Shown: positions 37,490-47,300, counted from the first letter of the stretch. The stretch is 64,000 nt of DNA from Sphingomonas sp. Root241 (GCF_001428865.1 NZ_LMIV01000001.1:801776-865775), one strand, 5' to 3'. Notes: generated from the sequence alone by a model not told the origin. Program-made: numbers and translations.

Positions 37490-38340
37490 TGGCACTCAAG
37501 AATTATAACCCGACGTCGCCAGGCGTCCGCGGGCTGATCCTGATCGACCGTTCGAACCTGTTCAAGGGTCGCCCGGTCAAGGCGCTCACCGAGGGCAAGA
37601 CCAAGACCGGCGGCCGCAACAACAAGGGCCACGTCACGTCGCGCGGCATCGCCGGCGGCCACAAGCAGCGCTATCGCATCGTCGATTTCAAGCGCCGCCT
37701 GTGGGACATCGAGGGCACGGTCGAGCGGATCGAGTATGATCCCAATCGCACCGCGTTCATCGCATTGGTCAATTACGGCAAGGACGAAGCGGGCAAGGAC
37801 CGCGTCGCCTATATCATCGCTCCGCAGCGCCTCGGCGTCGGCGACAAGGTGATCGCCGGCAAGAAGACCGACGTGAAGCCGGGCAACGCCATGGAGCTGG
37901 GCTCGATGCCGGTCGGCACCATCGTCCACAACGTCGAGATGAAGCCGGGCAAAGGCGGCCAGATCGCCCGTTCGGCAGGCACCTATGTCCAGGTCGTCGG
38001 TCGTGACCGCGGCATGGTCATCGTCCGCCTCAACTCGGGCGAGCAGCGCTACATCCACGCGAACTGCATGGCGACGGTTGGTGCGGTGTCGAACCCCGAC
38101 AACCAGAACCAGAACCTCGGCAAGGCCGGCCGCAATCGTTGGAAGGGCATCCGCCCGCTGACGCGCGGTGTCGCCAAGAACCCGGTCGACCACCCGCACG
38201 GCGGTGGTGAAGGCCGGACCTCGGGCGGCCGTCATCCGGTCACGCCCTGGGGCAAGCCGACCAAGGGTGCGCGCACCCGCCACAACAAGGCGACGGACAA
38301 GATGATCATCCGTTCGCGTCACGCCAAGAAGAAGGGCTAA
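37489..38340 (+). CDS. rplB: 50S ribosomal protein L2
   Basis: L2 supports subunit joining and the peptidyl-transferase centre. The 283-residue protein contains [13 protein letters not shown] basic segments ([10 protein letters not shown]) and the conserved [18 protein letters not shown] near residue 230, with the His important for activity. Its ATG uses the last base of the rplW stop (TAATG). Confidence 0.97.
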   Translation: MALKNYNPTSPGVRGLILIDRSNLFKGRPVKALTEGKTKTGGRNNKGHVTSRGIAGGHKQRYRIVDFKRRLWDIEGTVERIEYDPNRTAFIALVNYGKDEAGKDRVAYIIAPQRLGVGDKVIAGKKTDVKPGNAMELGSMPVGTIVHNVEMKPGKGGQIARSAGTYVQVVGRDRGMVIVRLNSGEQRYIHANCMATVGAVSNPDNQNQNLGKAGRNRWKGIRPLTRGVAKNPVDHPHGGGEGRTSGGRHPVTPWGKPTKGARTRHNKATDKMIIRSRHAKKKG

Positions 38341-38346
38341 CCGCTC

Positions 38347-38622
38347 ATGGCTCGTTCCGTCTGGAAGGGTCCGTTCGTGGACCTCCACCTCCTGAAGAAG
38401 GCGCAGACCGCGCAGGAGACCAACGCGCGTGCGCCGATCAAGACCTGGTCGCGCCGCTCGACGATCCTGCCCGACTTCGTCGGCCTGACCTTCAGCGTCT
38501 ACAACGGCCGCAAGTTCGTGCCGGTGTCGGTCAACGAAGACATGGTCGGCATGAAGCTGGGCGAGTTCGCTCCGACCCGCTTCTTCCCCGGCCATGCCGC
38601 CGACAAGAAGGGTAAGCGCTAA
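38347..38622 (+). CDS. rpsS: 30S ribosomal protein S19
   Basis: The 91-residue protein binds 16S rRNA in the 30S head together with S13. [17 protein letters not shown] and the C-terminal [18 protein letters not shown] are typical. It starts 6 bp after rplB and shares its last base with the rplV start. Confidence 0.97.
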   Translation: MARSVWKGPFVDLHLLKKAQTAQETNARAPIKTWSRRSTILPDFVGLTFSVYNGRKFVPVSVNEDMVGMKLGEFAPTRFFPGHAADKKGKR

Positions 38623-38999
38623 TGTCCAAGCCCCAGGCACCCCGCAAGGTCGGCGACAAGGAAGCGCTGGCCGTTGCGACCCAGATCCGCGGTTCGGCCC
38701 AGAAGCTGAACCTCGTTGCGGGCCTCATCCGCGGCCGCAAGGCCGGTGATGCGCTGAACATCCTTCAGTTCTCCACCAAGGCGATGGCGGTCGACGCGCG
38801 CAAGGTTCTCGCTTCCGCGATCGCCAATGCGGAAAACAACCACAACCTCGACGTCGACGCGCTTGTCGTCGCCGAGGCTTCGGTCGGCAAGTCGATCACG
38901 ATGAAGCGCTTCGCGACCCGCGGCCGTGGCAAGTCCACCCGCATCCTGAAGCCGTTCAGCCGTCTTCGCATCGTCGTCCGCGAGCAGGAAGAAGCATAA
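38622..38999 (+). CDS. rplV: 50S ribosomal protein L22
   Basis: L22 extends a beta-hairpin into the exit tunnel. The 125-residue protein has [16 protein letters not shown] and the hairpin tip [16 protein letters not shown]. Both ends overlap neighbours by one base (TAATG). Confidence 0.97.
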   Translation: MSKPQAPRKVGDKEALAVATQIRGSAQKLNLVAGLIRGRKAGDALNILQFSTKAMAVDARKVLASAIANAENNHNLDVDALVVAEASVGKSITMKRFATRGRGKSTRILKPFSRLRIVVREQEEA

Positions 39000-39706
39000 T
39001 GGGTCACAAGAGCAACCCGATCGGCCTGCGTCTGCAGATCAACCGTACCTGGGACAGCCGCTGGTTCGCGGAAGGCGCCGATTACGGCCGCCTCCTCCTC
39101 GAAGATCTCAAGATGCGCGAGTACATCGTCAAGACGCTGCCGCAGGCCGCGATCTCGAAGGTGGTGATCGAGCGTCCGGCGAAGCTGTGCCGCGTCTCGA
39201 TCTACGCTGCGCGTCCCGGCGTGATCATCGGCAAGAAGGGCACGGACATCGAGAAGCTGCGCAAGACGCTCGGCGCGATGACCTCGTCCGACGTTTCGCT
39301 GAACATCGTCGAGATCCGCAAGCCCGAAGTCGACGCCAAGCTCGTCGCGCAGGGCATCGCCGATCAGCTGGAGCGCCGCATCGCGTTCCGCCGCGCCATG
39401 AAGCGCGCCGTTCAGTCGGCGATGCGTCTGGGTGCCGACGGTATCCGCGTCGCTTGCGGTGGCCGTCTCGGCGGCGCCGAGATCGCACGTAACGAAGGCT
39501 ATCGCGAGGGCCGGGTGCCGCTGCACACGCTGCGCGCCAACCTCGATTACGCCGAAGCCACTGCGCACACCGCTTATGGCGTGTGCGGCGTCAAGGTCTG
39601 GATCTTCAAGGGCGAGATTCTCGGCCACGATCCGATGGCGCAGGACCGGCTCAACATGGAAGCCCAGACGACCGGCGTGCGCCCCGCGCGCGACGATCGC
39701 CGCTAA
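38999..39706 (+). CDS. rpsC: 30S ribosomal protein S3
   Basis: S3 forms part of the mRNA entry channel. The 235-residue protein begins [20 protein letters not shown], carries the KH motif [15 protein letters not shown] (about 76-90), and continues with the C-terminal domain [20 protein letters not shown]. Confidence 0.97.
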   Translation: MGHKSNPIGLRLQINRTWDSRWFAEGADYGRLLLEDLKMREYIVKTLPQAAISKVVIERPAKLCRVSIYAARPGVIIGKKGTDIEKLRKTLGAMTSSDVSLNIVEIRKPEVDAKLVAQGIADQLERRIAFRRAMKRAVQSAMRLGADGIRVACGGRLGGAEIARNEGYREGRVPLHTLRANLDYAEATAHTAYGVCGVKVWIFKGEILGHDPMAQDRLNMEAQTTGVRPARDDRR

Positions 39707-39718
39707 GGACACCAGGAC

Positions 39719-40150
39719 ATGCTGCAACCAAAGAAATTTGCGCACCGCAAGCAGTTCAAGGGCCGCATCCATGGCGATGCCAAGGGCGGCACCTCGCTGA
39801 ACTTCGGTTCCTATGGCCTGAAGGCGATGGAGCCCGAGCGGATCACCGCGCGCCAGATCGAGGCGGCTCGCCGCGCGATCACGCGTCACATCAAGCGCCA
39901 GGGGCGCTTGTGGATTCGCATCTTCCCGGACGTTCCGGTTTCGTCGAAGCCGGCCGAAGTCCGCATGGGCTCGGGCAAGGGCGCGCCGGAATATTGGGCA
40001 GCTCGCGTCAAGCCGGGCCGCATCCTGTTCGAGCTGGACGGCGTTCCCGGACCGCTCGCCGCGGAAGCGTTCTCGCGCGCAGCGATGAAGCTGCCGATCA
40101 AGGTCAAGGTCGTCGCCCGTCTAGGCGACACCTCGCACCTGGAGGGTTGA
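39719..40150 (+). CDS. rplP: 50S ribosomal protein L16
   Basis: L16 helps place the A-site tRNA. The 143-residue protein starts [16 protein letters not shown] and contains [19 protein letters not shown], with Arg82 in the conserved RMGxGKG loop available for hydroxylation. Confidence 0.97.
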   Translation: MLQPKKFAHRKQFKGRIHGDAKGGTSLNFGSYGLKAMEPERITARQIEAARRAITRHIKRQGRLWIRIFPDVPVSSKPAEVRMGSGKGAPEYWAARVKPGRILFELDGVPGPLAAEAFSRAAMKLPIKVKVVARLGDTSHLEG

Positions 40151-40155
40151 TAGAA

Positions 40156-40359
40156 ATGACCAAGGCTACCGATCTTCGTGCGAAGACCGAGGACCAGCTG
40201 AGCGAGGAGCTCGGCAACCTGAAGCGCGAGGCGTTCAACCTGCGCTTCCAGGCCGCGACCAGCCAGCTCGAGAAGTCGAGCCGGGTCAAGGAAGTCCGTC
40301 GCGACATCGCCCGTATCAAGACGCTGCAGACCGAGCGCTCGCGCTCGGAAGCGAAGTAA
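40156..40359 (+). CDS. rpmC: 50S ribosomal protein L29
   Basis: The ATG at 40156 gives 67 residues: two antiparallel helices with the L29 signature [18 protein letters not shown] and [10 protein letters not shown]. It sits near the exit tunnel beside L23. It starts 5 bp after rplP; a longer open frame across rplP in the same phase is not real coding. Confidence 0.96.
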   Translation: MTKATDLRAKTEDQLSEELGNLKREAFNLRFQAATSQLEKSSRVKEVRRDIARIKTLQTERSRSEAK

Positions 40360-40369
40360 GGAAGAGACC

Positions 40370-40639
40370 ATGCCGAAGCGCGTGCTGACCGGGAACGTGG
40401 TTTCCGACAAGGGCGACAAGACGGTCGTCGTGCTGGTGGAGCGTAAGGTTAAGCACCCGCTCTACGGCAAGATCATCCGTCGCTCGAAGAAGTATCATGC
40501 CCATGACGAGGGCAACGAGTACAAGGCCGGCGAGACCGTGCGCATCGAAGAGACTGCGCCGATTTCCAAGCTGAAGACGTGGAAGGTGATCGAGCGGGTC
40601 AATACCCACGCGACGCCGTCGAAGGCTGCCGAAGCCTAA
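40370..40639 (+). CDS. rpsQ: 30S ribosomal protein S17
   Basis: The 89-residue OB-fold protein binds the 5' domain of 16S r[21 protein letters not shown] and the [19 protein letters not shown] segment are standard. A 62-bp gap follows before rplN. Confidence 0.96.
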   Translation: MPKRVLTGNVVSDKGDKTVVVLVERKVKHPLYGKIIRRSKKYHAHDEGNEYKAGETVRIEETAPISKLKTWKVIERVNTHATPSKAAEA

Positions 40640-40701
40640 CATTTTAACTGGAACCACCGGGCCACTGGTCCCGGCAGGCCAAACGAGAAGGAACCGGATC
40701 G

Positions 40702-41070
40702 ATGATCCAGATGCAGTCCAATCTCGACGTCGCTGACAACAGCGGCGCGAAGCGGGTGCAGTGCATCAAGGTGCTGGGCGGGTCGAAGCGTCGCTTCGCC
40801 GGCGTGGGCGACGTGATCGTCGTCAGCATCAAGGAAGCTGCTCCCCGCGGCAAGGTGAAGAAGGGTGACGTGCATCGCGCGGTCATCGTTCGCACCGCCA
40901 AGGATGTCCGTCGTGCCGACGGCTCGGTGATCCGCTTCGACGGCAATGCCGCGGTGCTGGTCAACAAGAACGAGGAGCCGATCGGCACTCGTATCTTCGG
41001 GCCGGTGGTTCGCGAGCTGCGTTCGCGCGGCTTCATGAAGATCATTTCGCTCGCGCCCGAGGTGCTGTGA
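40702..41070 (+). CDS. rplN: 50S ribosomal protein L14
   Basis: The 122-residue protein starts [20 protein letters not shown] and lies at the subunit interface, also contacted by the silencing factor RsfS. Its TGA shares a base with the rplX start. Confidence 0.97.
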   Translation: MIQMQSNLDVADNSGAKRVQCIKVLGGSKRRFAGVGDVIVVSIKEAAPRGKVKKGDVHRAVIVRTAKDVRRADGSVIRFDGNAAVLVNKNEEPIGTRIFGPVVRELRSRGFMKIISLAPEVL

Positions 41071-41387
41071 TGGCTGCTGCCAAGATCAAGAAGGGCGACC
41101 AGGTCATCGTTCTGTCCGGCAAGGACAAGGGACGGACCGGTGAGGTCGTCAAGTCGCTGCCCAAGGACGGCAAGGTCGTCGTCTCGGGCGTCAACGTCGC
41201 CGTGCGCCACGTCAAGCCCAGCCAGGGCGATCCCCAGGGCGGCCTGAAGCGTTCGGAAGCGCCGATGCACATTTCGAAGGTCGCGCACGTGACCGCCGAC
41301 GGCAAGGCGACCCGCGTCCGCTTCGAAGAGCGCGACGGCAAGAAGGTCCGCGTTGCGGTCAAGACCGGGGAGGTCATCAGTGGCTGA
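41070..41387 (+). CDS. rplX: 50S ribosomal protein L24
   Basis: The ATG at 41070 overlaps the rplN stop; a GTG one codon earlier is not used in relatives. The 105-residue protein has the KOW motif [20 protein letters not shown] (about 6-25) and is an assembly initiator of the large subunit. Confidence 0.96.
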   Translation: MAAAKIKKGDQVIVLSGKDKGRTGEVVKSLPKDGKVVVSGVNVAVRHVKPSQGDPQGGLKRSEAPMHISKVAHVTADGKATRVRFEERDGKKVRVAVKTGEVISG

Positions 41388-41964
41388 TAAGTATACCCCG
41401 CGCCTCAAGAGCCTGTACGACACGAGCATCGCCAAGGCGATGACCGAGAAGTTCGGCTACAAGAACGTCATGGAAGTTCCGCGGATCGACAAGATCGTGC
41501 TGAACATGGGCGTTGGCGAGGCCACCCAGGACAAGAAGAAGGTCGAGCAGGCTGCTTCGGAGATGGAACTCATCGCCGGCCAGAAGCCCGTCATCGCCAA
41601 GGCGAAGAAGTCGATCGCACAGTTCAAGCTGCGCGAAGGCATGCCGATCGGTTGCAAGGTCACCCTGCGCCGCGAGCGGATGTACGAGTTCCTCGACCGT
41701 TTCGTCACGATCGCGCTCCCGCGCGTTCGCGATTTCCGTGGGCTGAACCCGAAGAGCTTCGACGGCCGTGGCAATTATGCCTGCGGCATCAAGGAGCAGC
41801 TCGTGTTCCCCGAGATCAACTATGACCGCATCGACAAGGTGCGCGGCATGGACGTGATCGTCACCACCACCGCCAAGACCGACGACGAGGCTCGCGAGCT
41901 TCTCCGTCTCTTCGGCTTCCCGTTCCCCATCGAGGCGGACGGCGAAGCGAAGCAGGCAGCGTAA
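41380..41964 (+). CDS. rplE: 50S ribosomal protein L5
   Basis: The GTG at 41380 (V-A-D-K-Y-T-P-R-L) overlaps rplX by 8 bp and gives 194 residues, a little longer than E. coli L5. It binds 5S rRNA and the P-site t[17 protein letters not shown] and the [16 protein letters not shown] loop are present, with an Ala/Glu tail. Confidence 0.97.
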   Translation: MADKYTPRLKSLYDTSIAKAMTEKFGYKNVMEVPRIDKIVLNMGVGEATQDKKKVEQAASEMELIAGQKPVIAKAKKSIAQFKLREGMPIGCKVTLRRERMYEFLDRFVTIALPRVRDFRGLNPKSFDGRGNYACGIKEQLVFPEINYDRIDKVRGMDVIVTTTAKTDDEARELLRLFGFPFPIEADGEAKQAA

Positions 41965-41983
41965 GGGAAAGAGAACTTAAGTC

Positions 41984-42289
41984 ATGGCGAAACTGAGTTC
42001 CATCAACAAGAACGAGCGTCGCAAGCAGCTGGTGAAGAAGTACGCCGGCAAGTATGCGAAGCTCAAGGCGACGGCGAACGACGAGAGCTTGGATGATACC
42101 GAGCGCCTCATCGCGCGGCTGAAGATGGCCGAGATTCCCCGCAACGGGAATCCGACCCGCATCCGCAACCGGTGCGAGCTGACCGGCCGCCCGCGCGCCT
42201 ATTACCGCAAGTTCCGTCTCGCACGCGTCATGCTGCGGGATCTGGCCAACAAGGGCCTGATCCCCGGTCTCACGAAGTCGAGCTGGTAA
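41984..42289 (+). CDS. rpsN: 30S ribosomal protein S14
   Basis: The 101-residue protein is the zinc-free form: the Cys motif of the short S14 is reduced to a single Cys in [37 protein letters not shown] opens it. It is needed for assembly of the 30S head. Confidence 0.97.
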   Translation: MAKLSSINKNERRKQLVKKYAGKYAKLKATANDESLDDTERLIARLKMAEIPRNGNPTRIRNRCELTGRPRAYYRKFRLARVMLRDLANKGLIPGLTKSSW

Positions 42290-42299
42290 GGACTACGAG

Positions 42300-42695
42300 A
42301 TGGCTTTGACCGATCCCCTGGGTGATATGCTCACCCGCATCCGCAACGGCCAGCGCGCGCGCAAGGACTCCGTCCTCACGCCTGCGTCGAAGCTGCGGGC
42401 ACGCGTTCTCGATGTTCTCCAGCGCGAAGGCTACATCCGTGGCTATAGCGAGGAGCAGATGGGCCCTGCCGCCGGCATCCGCATCGAGCTGAAATATTTC
42501 GAGGGCCAGCCGGCGATCAAGCACGTCGCGCGCGTCTCGAAGCCCGGCCGCCGCGTCTATTCGGGTTCGCAGGAACTGCCCCGGATCCGCAACGGGCTTG
42601 GCATCACGATCGTCTCGACGCCTCGCGGCGTTCTGTCCGACGCGGAAGCGCGCGAGCAGAATGTCGGCGGCGAAGTGCTCGCGGAGGTCTTCTGA
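42300..42695 (+). CDS. rpsH: 30S ribosomal protein S8
   Basis: The 131-residue protein ([20 protein letters not shown], ending with [13 protein letters not shown] and GGEVLAEVF) binds the central domain of 16S rRNA. In E. coli S8 represses the spc operon by binding the rplE message. Confidence 0.97.
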   Translation: MALTDPLGDMLTRIRNGQRARKDSVLTPASKLRARVLDVLQREGYIRGYSEEQMGPAAGIRIELKYFEGQPAIKHVARVSKPGRRVYSGSQELPRIRNGLGITIVSTPRGVLSDAEAREQNVGGEVLAEVF

Positions 42696-42696
42696 T

Positions 42697-43230
42697 ATGA
42701 GCCGCATCGGCAAGAAACCGGTCTCCGTACCGGCAGGCGTCACCGCCTCGATCGACGGCGGCGTGCTGAACGTGAAGGGCCCCAAGGGCGCCCTTTCGCT
42801 CAACCTGCGCGAAGAGATCAGCTACACGCTCGAGGACGGCGGCATTTCGGTGCAGCCGGCCAACGAGACCAAGGCGGCGCGTGCCTTTTGGGGCATGCAG
42901 CGCACGCTGGTCCAGAACCTCGTCACCGGCGTGACCGAGGGCTTCACCAAGAAGCTCCTGATCACCGGCGTCGGCTATCGCGCTGCGTCGCAGGGCAAGG
43001 TGCTCAAGCTCCAGCTCGGCTATTCGCATGACGTGAACATCGACGTGCCGGAAGGCATCGAGATCAAGACCCCGGATCAGACTACGGTCGAGATCTCGGG
43101 GATCGACAAGCAGAAGGTCGGCCAGATTGCGGCCGAGATTCGCCGCTGGCGGAAGCCCGAGCCCTATAAGGGCAAGGGCATCAAGTACGACGGCGAGTTC
43201 ATCTTCCGTAAGGAAGGGAAGAAGAAGTGA
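42697..43230 (+). CDS. rplF: 50S ribosomal protein L6
   Basis: The ATG at 42697 follows rpsH by 1 bp and gives 177 residues in two similar domains, with the C-terminal signature [16 protein letters not shown]. It lies near the factor-binding site. Confidence 0.97.
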   Translation: MSRIGKKPVSVPAGVTASIDGGVLNVKGPKGALSLNLREEISYTLEDGGISVQPANETKAARAFWGMQRTLVQNLVTGVTEGFTKKLLITGVGYRAASQGKVLKLQLGYSHDVNIDVPEGIEIKTPDQTTVEISGIDKQKVGQIAAEIRRWRKPEPYKGKGIKYDGEFIFRKEGKKK

Positions 43231-43589
43231 TCAGCACCAAGGGTCTTTCGCTTTTCGAAAAGCGTCGTCGCCGCAACCGTTCCGCGCTTCGTGCGCGTGG
43301 CGCAGGCCGTCCGCGTCTTTCGATCCATCGCTCGGGCAAGCACATCTATGCCCAGGTGATCGACGATGCGGCCGGCAAGACCGTCGCCTCTGCCTCGACG
43401 CTCGAGAAGGACGTGCGCGGCCAGTCGGGCGCGACCGTCGCGGCTGCGCAGGAAGTCGGCAAGCGCGTTGCCGAGGCCGCCAAGGCCGCCGGCGTGACGC
43501 AGGTCGTCTTCGATCGCGGCGGCTTCCTCTATCATGGCCGCGTCAAGGCGCTGGCGGATGCCGCTCGTGAGAGCGGACTGGAGTTCTAA
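43227..43589 (+). CDS. rplR: 50S ribosomal protein L18
   Basis: The GTG at 43227 overlaps the rplF stop (GTGA). The 120-residue protein binds 5S rRNA with L5; [20 protein letters not shown] and the C-terminal [20 protein letters not shown] match the family. Confidence 0.97.
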   Translation: MISTKGLSLFEKRRRRNRSALRARGAGRPRLSIHRSGKHIYAQVIDDAAGKTVASASTLEKDVRGQSGATVAAAQEVGKRVAEAAKAAGVTQVVFDRGGFLYHGRVKALADAARESGLEF

Positions 43590-43591
43590 CA

Positions 43592-44365
43592 ATGGCTGAC
43601 GAGAACAACACGCCAGAAACTGGCGGCGCTCCCGCCGAAGCCAGCGCTCCCGCGCAGGAGAGCACCGGCTATCAGGGTGGCCAGGGCGGCGGCGGTGGTC
43701 GCGGTCGCGGTGGTCCGGGCGGCGGCGGTCGTGGTCGTGGCGGCCCGGGCGGCGGCGGTGGTCGTGGCGGCCGTGACGGCGGTCGCGGCGGTCGTGACAA
43801 TCGCGGCGGTCCGCGCGGCGCTACCGATGACGGCGGCGAAGAGCTGATCGAGAAGCTGGTTCACATCAACCGCGTCTCGAAGACGGTGAAGGGCGGCAAG
43901 CGCTTCGGCTTCGCGGCTCTGGTCGTCGTCGGCGACGGCAAGGGCCGGGTCGGCTTCGGCCACGGCAAGGCGCGCGAAGTGCCGGAAGCCATCTCCAAGG
44001 CCACTGCGGCCGCGAAGAAGGCAATGGTCCGCGTTCCGCTCAAGGAAGGTCGCACGCTGCACCATGACGGCAACGGTCACTTCGGTGCCGGCCGCGTCAC
44101 GGTTCGTACGGCGCCTGCCGGTACCGGCATCATCGCGGGTGGCCCGATGCGCGCCATCTTCGAGAGCCTGGGCGTTGCCGACGTCGTCACCAAGTCGGTG
44201 GGCACGTCGAACCCCTACAACATGATCCGCGCCACCTTCGAAGCGCTCGGCGAGCAGACCTCGCCGAAGAGCGTTGCGCAGCGCCGCGGCAAGAAGATCG
44301 CCGACCTGCTCGGCCGGGGTGGTTCTTCGACCGCCGAGGCCGATGCGGCCGCGATCGCGGAGTAA
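43592..44365 (+). CDS. rpsE: 30S ribosomal protein S5 with long Gly/Arg-rich N-terminal extension
   Basis: The conserved S5 body starts near residue 83 ([20 protein letters not shown]) and includes [21 protein letters not shown]5 supports decoding accuracy and mRNA unwinding at the entry site. Before it lies an extension of about 80 residues: an acidic/Ala-Pro part, then residues 29-76 built almost only of Gly and Arg, with a tandem [10 protein letters not shown] unit, resembling eukaryotic RGG boxes. Total length is 257, against about 167 in E. coli. The extension could bind RNA, but that is inference. Confidence 0.97.
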   Translation: MADENNTPETGGAPAEASAPAQESTGYQGGQGGGGGRGRGGPGGGGRGRGGPGGGGGRGGRDGGRGGRDNRGGPRGATDDGGEELIEKLVHINRVSKTVKGGKRFGFAALVVVGDGKGRVGFGHGKAREVPEAISKATAAAKKAMVRVPLKEGRTLHHDGNGHFGAGRVTVRTAPAGTGIIAGGPMRAIFESLGVADVVTKSVGTSNPYNMIRATFEALGEQTSPKSVAQRRGKKIADLLGRGGSSTAEADAAAIAE

Positions 44366-44371
44366 TCGATC

Positions 44372-44551
44372 ATGGCAACCATCAAGATCAAGCAGACCGG
44401 TTCGCCGATCCGCCGCACCAGCGATCAGCGCGCAACGCTGATCGGCCTTGGCCTGAACAAGATGCACAAGGTCTCGGAGCTGCAGGACAGCCCCGAGGTC
44501 CGCGGGATGATCCGCAAGGTGCAGCACATGGTTGAGGTCGTCGAAGGCTGA
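44372..44551 (+). CDS. rpmD: 50S ribosomal protein L30
   Basis: The 59-residue protein ([20 protein letters not shown], then [20 protein letters not shown]) matches L30 along its whole length. It is the last ribosomal gene before a terminator; rplO, which normally follows directly, is 2 kb away. Confidence 0.96.
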   Translation: MATIKIKQTGSPIRRTSDQRATLIGLGLNKMHKVSELQDSPEVRGMIRKVQHMVEVVEG

Positions 44552-44577
44552 GCCTTCGTGACCTGAACGAAATCGAG

Positions 44578-44607
44578 AAGGGGCGGTAGGCAACTACCGC
44601 CCCTTTT
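44578..44607 (+). terminator. Rho-independent terminator after rpmD
   Basis: AAGGGGCGGTAG and CTACCGCCCCTT form a perfect 12-bp stem with a GCAA loop, ending in TTTT. It closes the S10-spc transcript before the inserted genes. Confidence 0.9.
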
Positions 44608-44638
44608 CCGTATGCGTCGCCGCCGAAGGAGAGAATCC

Positions 44639-45319
44639 GTGAGCAGACCCACCGATACCGAATTGCGCATCGCCCGGCTCGAACGCAGCCTTGCCCGCCA
44701 TCGCGCCGGCCTTGCCGCGATCGGGGTCGTTGCGATCGGCGTGGCGGTCGCCGGCTTCGCACCGGGGACGCCGAACGTGATCGAAGCGCACGCGATCCGT
44801 ATCGTCGATGCCGCCGGCAAGCCCCGCATTCTGATCGGTGCTCCGCCCCCGGCCGAGGGGCGCGAGCGCCAGGATGGGCAGACCGCCTCGATCGTAGTGC
44901 TCGACGACAAGGGCAAGGATCGCGTGATCTTGGGCGAAGAGCCCAATCCGCGCCTGGGCGGCAAGAGCTATCCGCGCGTCGCCGGCGCCTATGGGCTGGT
45001 GCTGCACGACCAGGACGGGTCGGAGCGCGGCGCGATGAGCTGGCTCGACAATGGCCGCGGCGTGATCGCGCTCGATCGCTCGGGCGGCGACGCGGTGGCG
45101 ATGATCGTCAACGAGAAGAGCGGCTTTGCCGGCTTCACGGTCAACTATGCCAATCCCGTCGGCAAATATGCCGAGGGGATCCGGCTCGGCACCAAGGGCG
45201 ACACCGCGTGGCTGTCGCTGGAGGACCGGGCGGACGGCGAACGCGCCCGTCTCGCCGTCGAGGGAGCGGAGGCGCCCAAGCTGATTACCCGCCCCGCCGG
45301 CGCGCCGCCGGCGCCGTGA
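44639..45319 (+). CDS. Membrane-anchored protein of unknown function
   Basis: The GTG at 44639 has AGGAG seven bases upstream and gives 226 residues; a start nine codons earlier lies in the terminator downstream flank. Residues 1-25 are charged, about 30-48 form one membrane helix, and the rest is a probably external beta-rich domain with repeated short units (RIVDAAGKPRILIG, VVLDDKGKDRVILG, GLVLHDQDGSERGAMSW, VIALDRSGGDAVAMIV). These read as four diverged copies of a strand-turn-strand motif. No named family is recognised. It interrupts the ribosomal cluster. Confidence 0.75.
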   Translation: MSRPTDTELRIARLERSLARHRAGLAAIGVVAIGVAVAGFAPGTPNVIEAHAIRIVDAAGKPRILIGAPPPAEGRERQDGQTASIVVLDDKGKDRVILGEEPNPRLGGKSYPRVAGAYGLVLHDQDGSERGAMSWLDNGRGVIALDRSGGDAVAMIVNEKSGFAGFTVNYANPVGKYAEGIRLGTKGDTAWLSLEDRADGERARLAVEGAEAPKLITRPAGAPPAP

Positions 45320-45453
45320 GCTGAGCGGCCCGCTGTGCCAAGGACCAGCGCGCGACGCCGACGCAGCGTCAGAGTTCAGCGATCGCGGCGCCGCTGCCGT
45401 CGAGGCTCAACTGTCCGATCTGCACGTCACCGCGAGAGATATGAAGGGCGCTC
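45320..45453. other. Gap between the two genes inserted in the ribosomal cluster
   Basis: On the minus strand, bases 45441-45375 read SALHISRGDVQIGQLSLDGS and then G-A-A-I-A-E-L-stop in one frame. This has the composition of a real protein C-terminus but no start or upstream body, so it may be the relic of a lost gene. The evidence is only composition. Confidence 0.25.
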
Positions 45454-46152
45454 TCAACGCCTGACGCGCTTGAACTGCATCGTCCCTTCCGGACGATGCA
45501 ATGTCAGGCGCTCACCGTCTGCTTCCGCATGCACCCCGGTCAGGTCGACCACGCCGAAGTCGTTTGGAGTCAGCGCGAAAATCGCGATTGTTCCTACGCG
45601 GGCGTCCAGCGGCAGGCGTTCGGACCGCAGCCGGTACGAGGGCATGCTGAACGTGACGAAACGCGGCACCCGTTGTTCGCCCGTCGGAAGAGACCAAAGC
45701 TCGCCAGCCAGATAAGATTCGAGCGGCTCGCCCCTGTCGAATTCGATCCTGAGATCGACGCCGGGCACGTCGCGACCATTTGGAGCCAGAACCCGTATCG
45801 CGAATGGTTTCCCCGGCGCTGCATCGACTCGCTCTGCGGTGATCACAGGAGCCACCGGTCGCGGGGCGCTGATCAGATCGATCCGGCTGCCGACGGCCTT
45901 CCACCGGCCTTGCGCGCGCTCATCCAGCGCGCCCACCGTCAGGCCGTACTCGAAGCTTCCATCGGGGCTTAGCCGGATGCCCGCGACGAGCTCCATTTCC
46001 GAATGAACATAGTCTCCGGCTACGGAGGCTGGTGGAGCGAGGTCGGGCGGCTTCGGCGCATCCTGCAACGGCGTCGGCTGGACAATCGCAGAAAAAGCCG
46101 CTGCCGCGGCACAAGCTCCGCGCATCGCATGACCAAAACCGGGATTCAGCAT
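45454..46152 (-). CDS. Exported protein of unknown function
   Basis: From the ATG at 46152 (AGGAAAG upstream) the protein has 232 residues with a signal-like hydrophobic start (MRGACAAAAAFSAIV around 10-24) and a Pro-rich linker. The remainder is beta-rich: an N-terminal part with YVHSEMELVAGIRLSPDGSF resembling a small META/lipocalin-like sheet, and a C-terminal part with TPNDFGVVDLTGVHAEADGE. No family is assigned with confidence. It points against the ribosomal genes around it, which supports late insertion. Confidence 0.7.
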   Translation of the reverse strand: MLNPGFGHAMRGACAAAAAFSAIVQPTPLQDAPKPPDLAPPASVAGDYVHSEMELVAGIRLSPDGSFEYGLTVGALDERAQGRWKAVGSRIDLISAPRPVAPVITAERVDAAPGKPFAIRVLAPNGRDVPGVDLRIEFDRGEPLESYLAGELWSLPTGEQRVPRFVTFSMPSYRLRSERLPLDARVGTIAIFALTPNDFGVVDLTGVHAEADGERLTLHRPEGTMQFKRVRR

Positions 46153-46579
46153 CTTCGCTTTCCTGAACCGTACGCAAAGCTGGGGCAACGTTGCCTAGCA
46201 GGCGGGCCAGGGGCAGCAAAGCCGCCGTCCCCGGCTTGCAATGTAGGATTTGACCTGCTTGGCTCGCCGGGCTCTTTGAACCGCTGATCCGTTTCCGTGC
46301 AGGTGCGTCGCCTTGGCACGCGTTCCCTCGACCGCGGGCCCAGCACGTCGCGATCCCGGTGCGTACCCATCGCCTCGCCGCCGCGTGAGTGGTGCGCGGA
46401 AGGCGCGTAGCTGCCGCGCCGGGCGAAAAACCCGCAAACGTATCAACCGTGTCAACCAACCCTGTGTCAAGCGCGCGGCCCGGCTGCGCAAACATAAGGG
46501 GTGACAAAGCGCGATCCCGCCGCTATGCGCGCCGCTTCCTTTCAATCAGCGCGACAAAAGCGAAAGCGAGTGCACGACC
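46153..46579. other. Promoter-containing gap before rplO
   Basis: This 427-bp stretch lies between the divergent exported-protein gene and rplO. Open frames inside it are Arg-rich, lack ribosome-binding sites and look like composition effects. Two TGTCAA sites (46449 and 46465 regions) and the promoter candidate at 46501-46529 are the only features seen. Confidence 0.5.
46501..46529 (+). promoter_or_regulatory. Candidate promoter for rplO-secY-adk
   Basis: GTGACA at 46501-46506 and TATGCG at 46524-46529 are 17 bp apart, 50 bp before rplO. A separate promoter is needed because the rpmD terminator and the inserted genes cut rplO off from the upstream operon. Confidence 0.4.
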
Positions 46580-47119
46580 ATGAAACTCAACGATCTCCGC
46601 GACAATGAAGGTTCGCGCAAGGGCCGGATGCGCGTCGGACGCGGCATCGGCTCGGGCAAGGGCAAGACCGCCGGCCGTGGCCAGAAGGGCCAGAAGAGCC
46701 GCGAAGGCGTCTCGATCAACGGCTTCGAGGGCGGCCAGATGCCGCTCCACATGCGGATCCCGAAGCGCGGCTTCAACAACATCTTCGCCAAGGACTATGC
46801 CGAAGTGAACCTCGGCGCGATCCAGAAGGCAGTGGATGCAGGCAAGCTGACCGCGACCGACATCACCCAGGCCGAGCTCAACGCGGCGGGCCTGACCCGC
46901 GGCGGCAAGGACGGCGTCCGCCTCCTCGCCAAGGGCGAGTTCTCGGCCAAGCTCAACTTCACGGTTGCGGGCGTGTCGAAGTCGGCGCGCGAAGCGGTCG
47001 AGAAGGCCGGCGGTTCGGTGACGGTCCCCGAGATCGTCCCGGCAGCCGACAAGCACAAGGCCAAGCACCGTTCGGTGCAGAAGGTCATTGCCGCCAAGAA
47101 GGCTGGCAAGCAGGGCTGA
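46580..47119 (+). CDS. rplO: 50S ribosomal protein L15
   Basis: The 179-residue protein has the Gly/Arg/Lys-rich N-terminus [20 protein letters not shown] and [18 protein letters not shown] of L15, a late assembly protein. It heads the downstream part of the split spc operon. Confidence 0.97.
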   Translation: MKLNDLRDNEGSRKGRMRVGRGIGSGKGKTAGRGQKGQKSREGVSINGFEGGQMPLHMRIPKRGFNNIFAKDYAEVNLGAIQKAVDAGKLTATDITQAELNAAGLTRGGKDGVRLLAKGEFSAKLNFTVAGVSKSAREAVEKAGGSVTVPEIVPAADKHKAKHRSVQKVIAAKKAGKQG

Positions 47120-47145
47120 TTTCTCGAGGGGCGGGGAAACCTGCC

Positions 47146-47180
47146 CTTCGTTCGTGCTGAGCTTGTCGAAGCACGACGAG
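47146..47180. repeat. Dispersed repeat with TTCGTGCTGAGCTTGTCGAA core
   Basis: CGTGCT and AGCACG flank a TCGA-rich core in the 181-bp gap between rplO and secY. The sequence is of a type seen scattered between genes in sphingomonads, here as a single copy. It differs from the GTCA-type palindromes elsewhere in the window. Confidence 0.5.
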
Positions 47181-47300
47181 CGCAGGCCGAACGGGCTTGG
47201 GGGCAGGCGCCGCATTGCCCTCGGGACCGAAGGACTTATATGAGCGGCGGGGGCGGTCGAACGCTTTCCCGCCGCTTTTGTTTCCAGGACGAATTCGCAC

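Noticed and set aside
43592..43840. Frameshift or assembly artefact in the N-terminus of rpsE
   Set aside because: The reading frame is continuous from a start 2 bp after rplR, and S5 proteins of sphingomonads are known to carry Gly/Arg-rich extensions.
46313..46504. Arg/Lys-rich 63-codon frame before rplO that looks faintly like a small ribosomal protein
   Set aside because: It lacks the L36 or L34 signatures and a ribosome-binding site; basic composition is expected from this GC-rich spacer.
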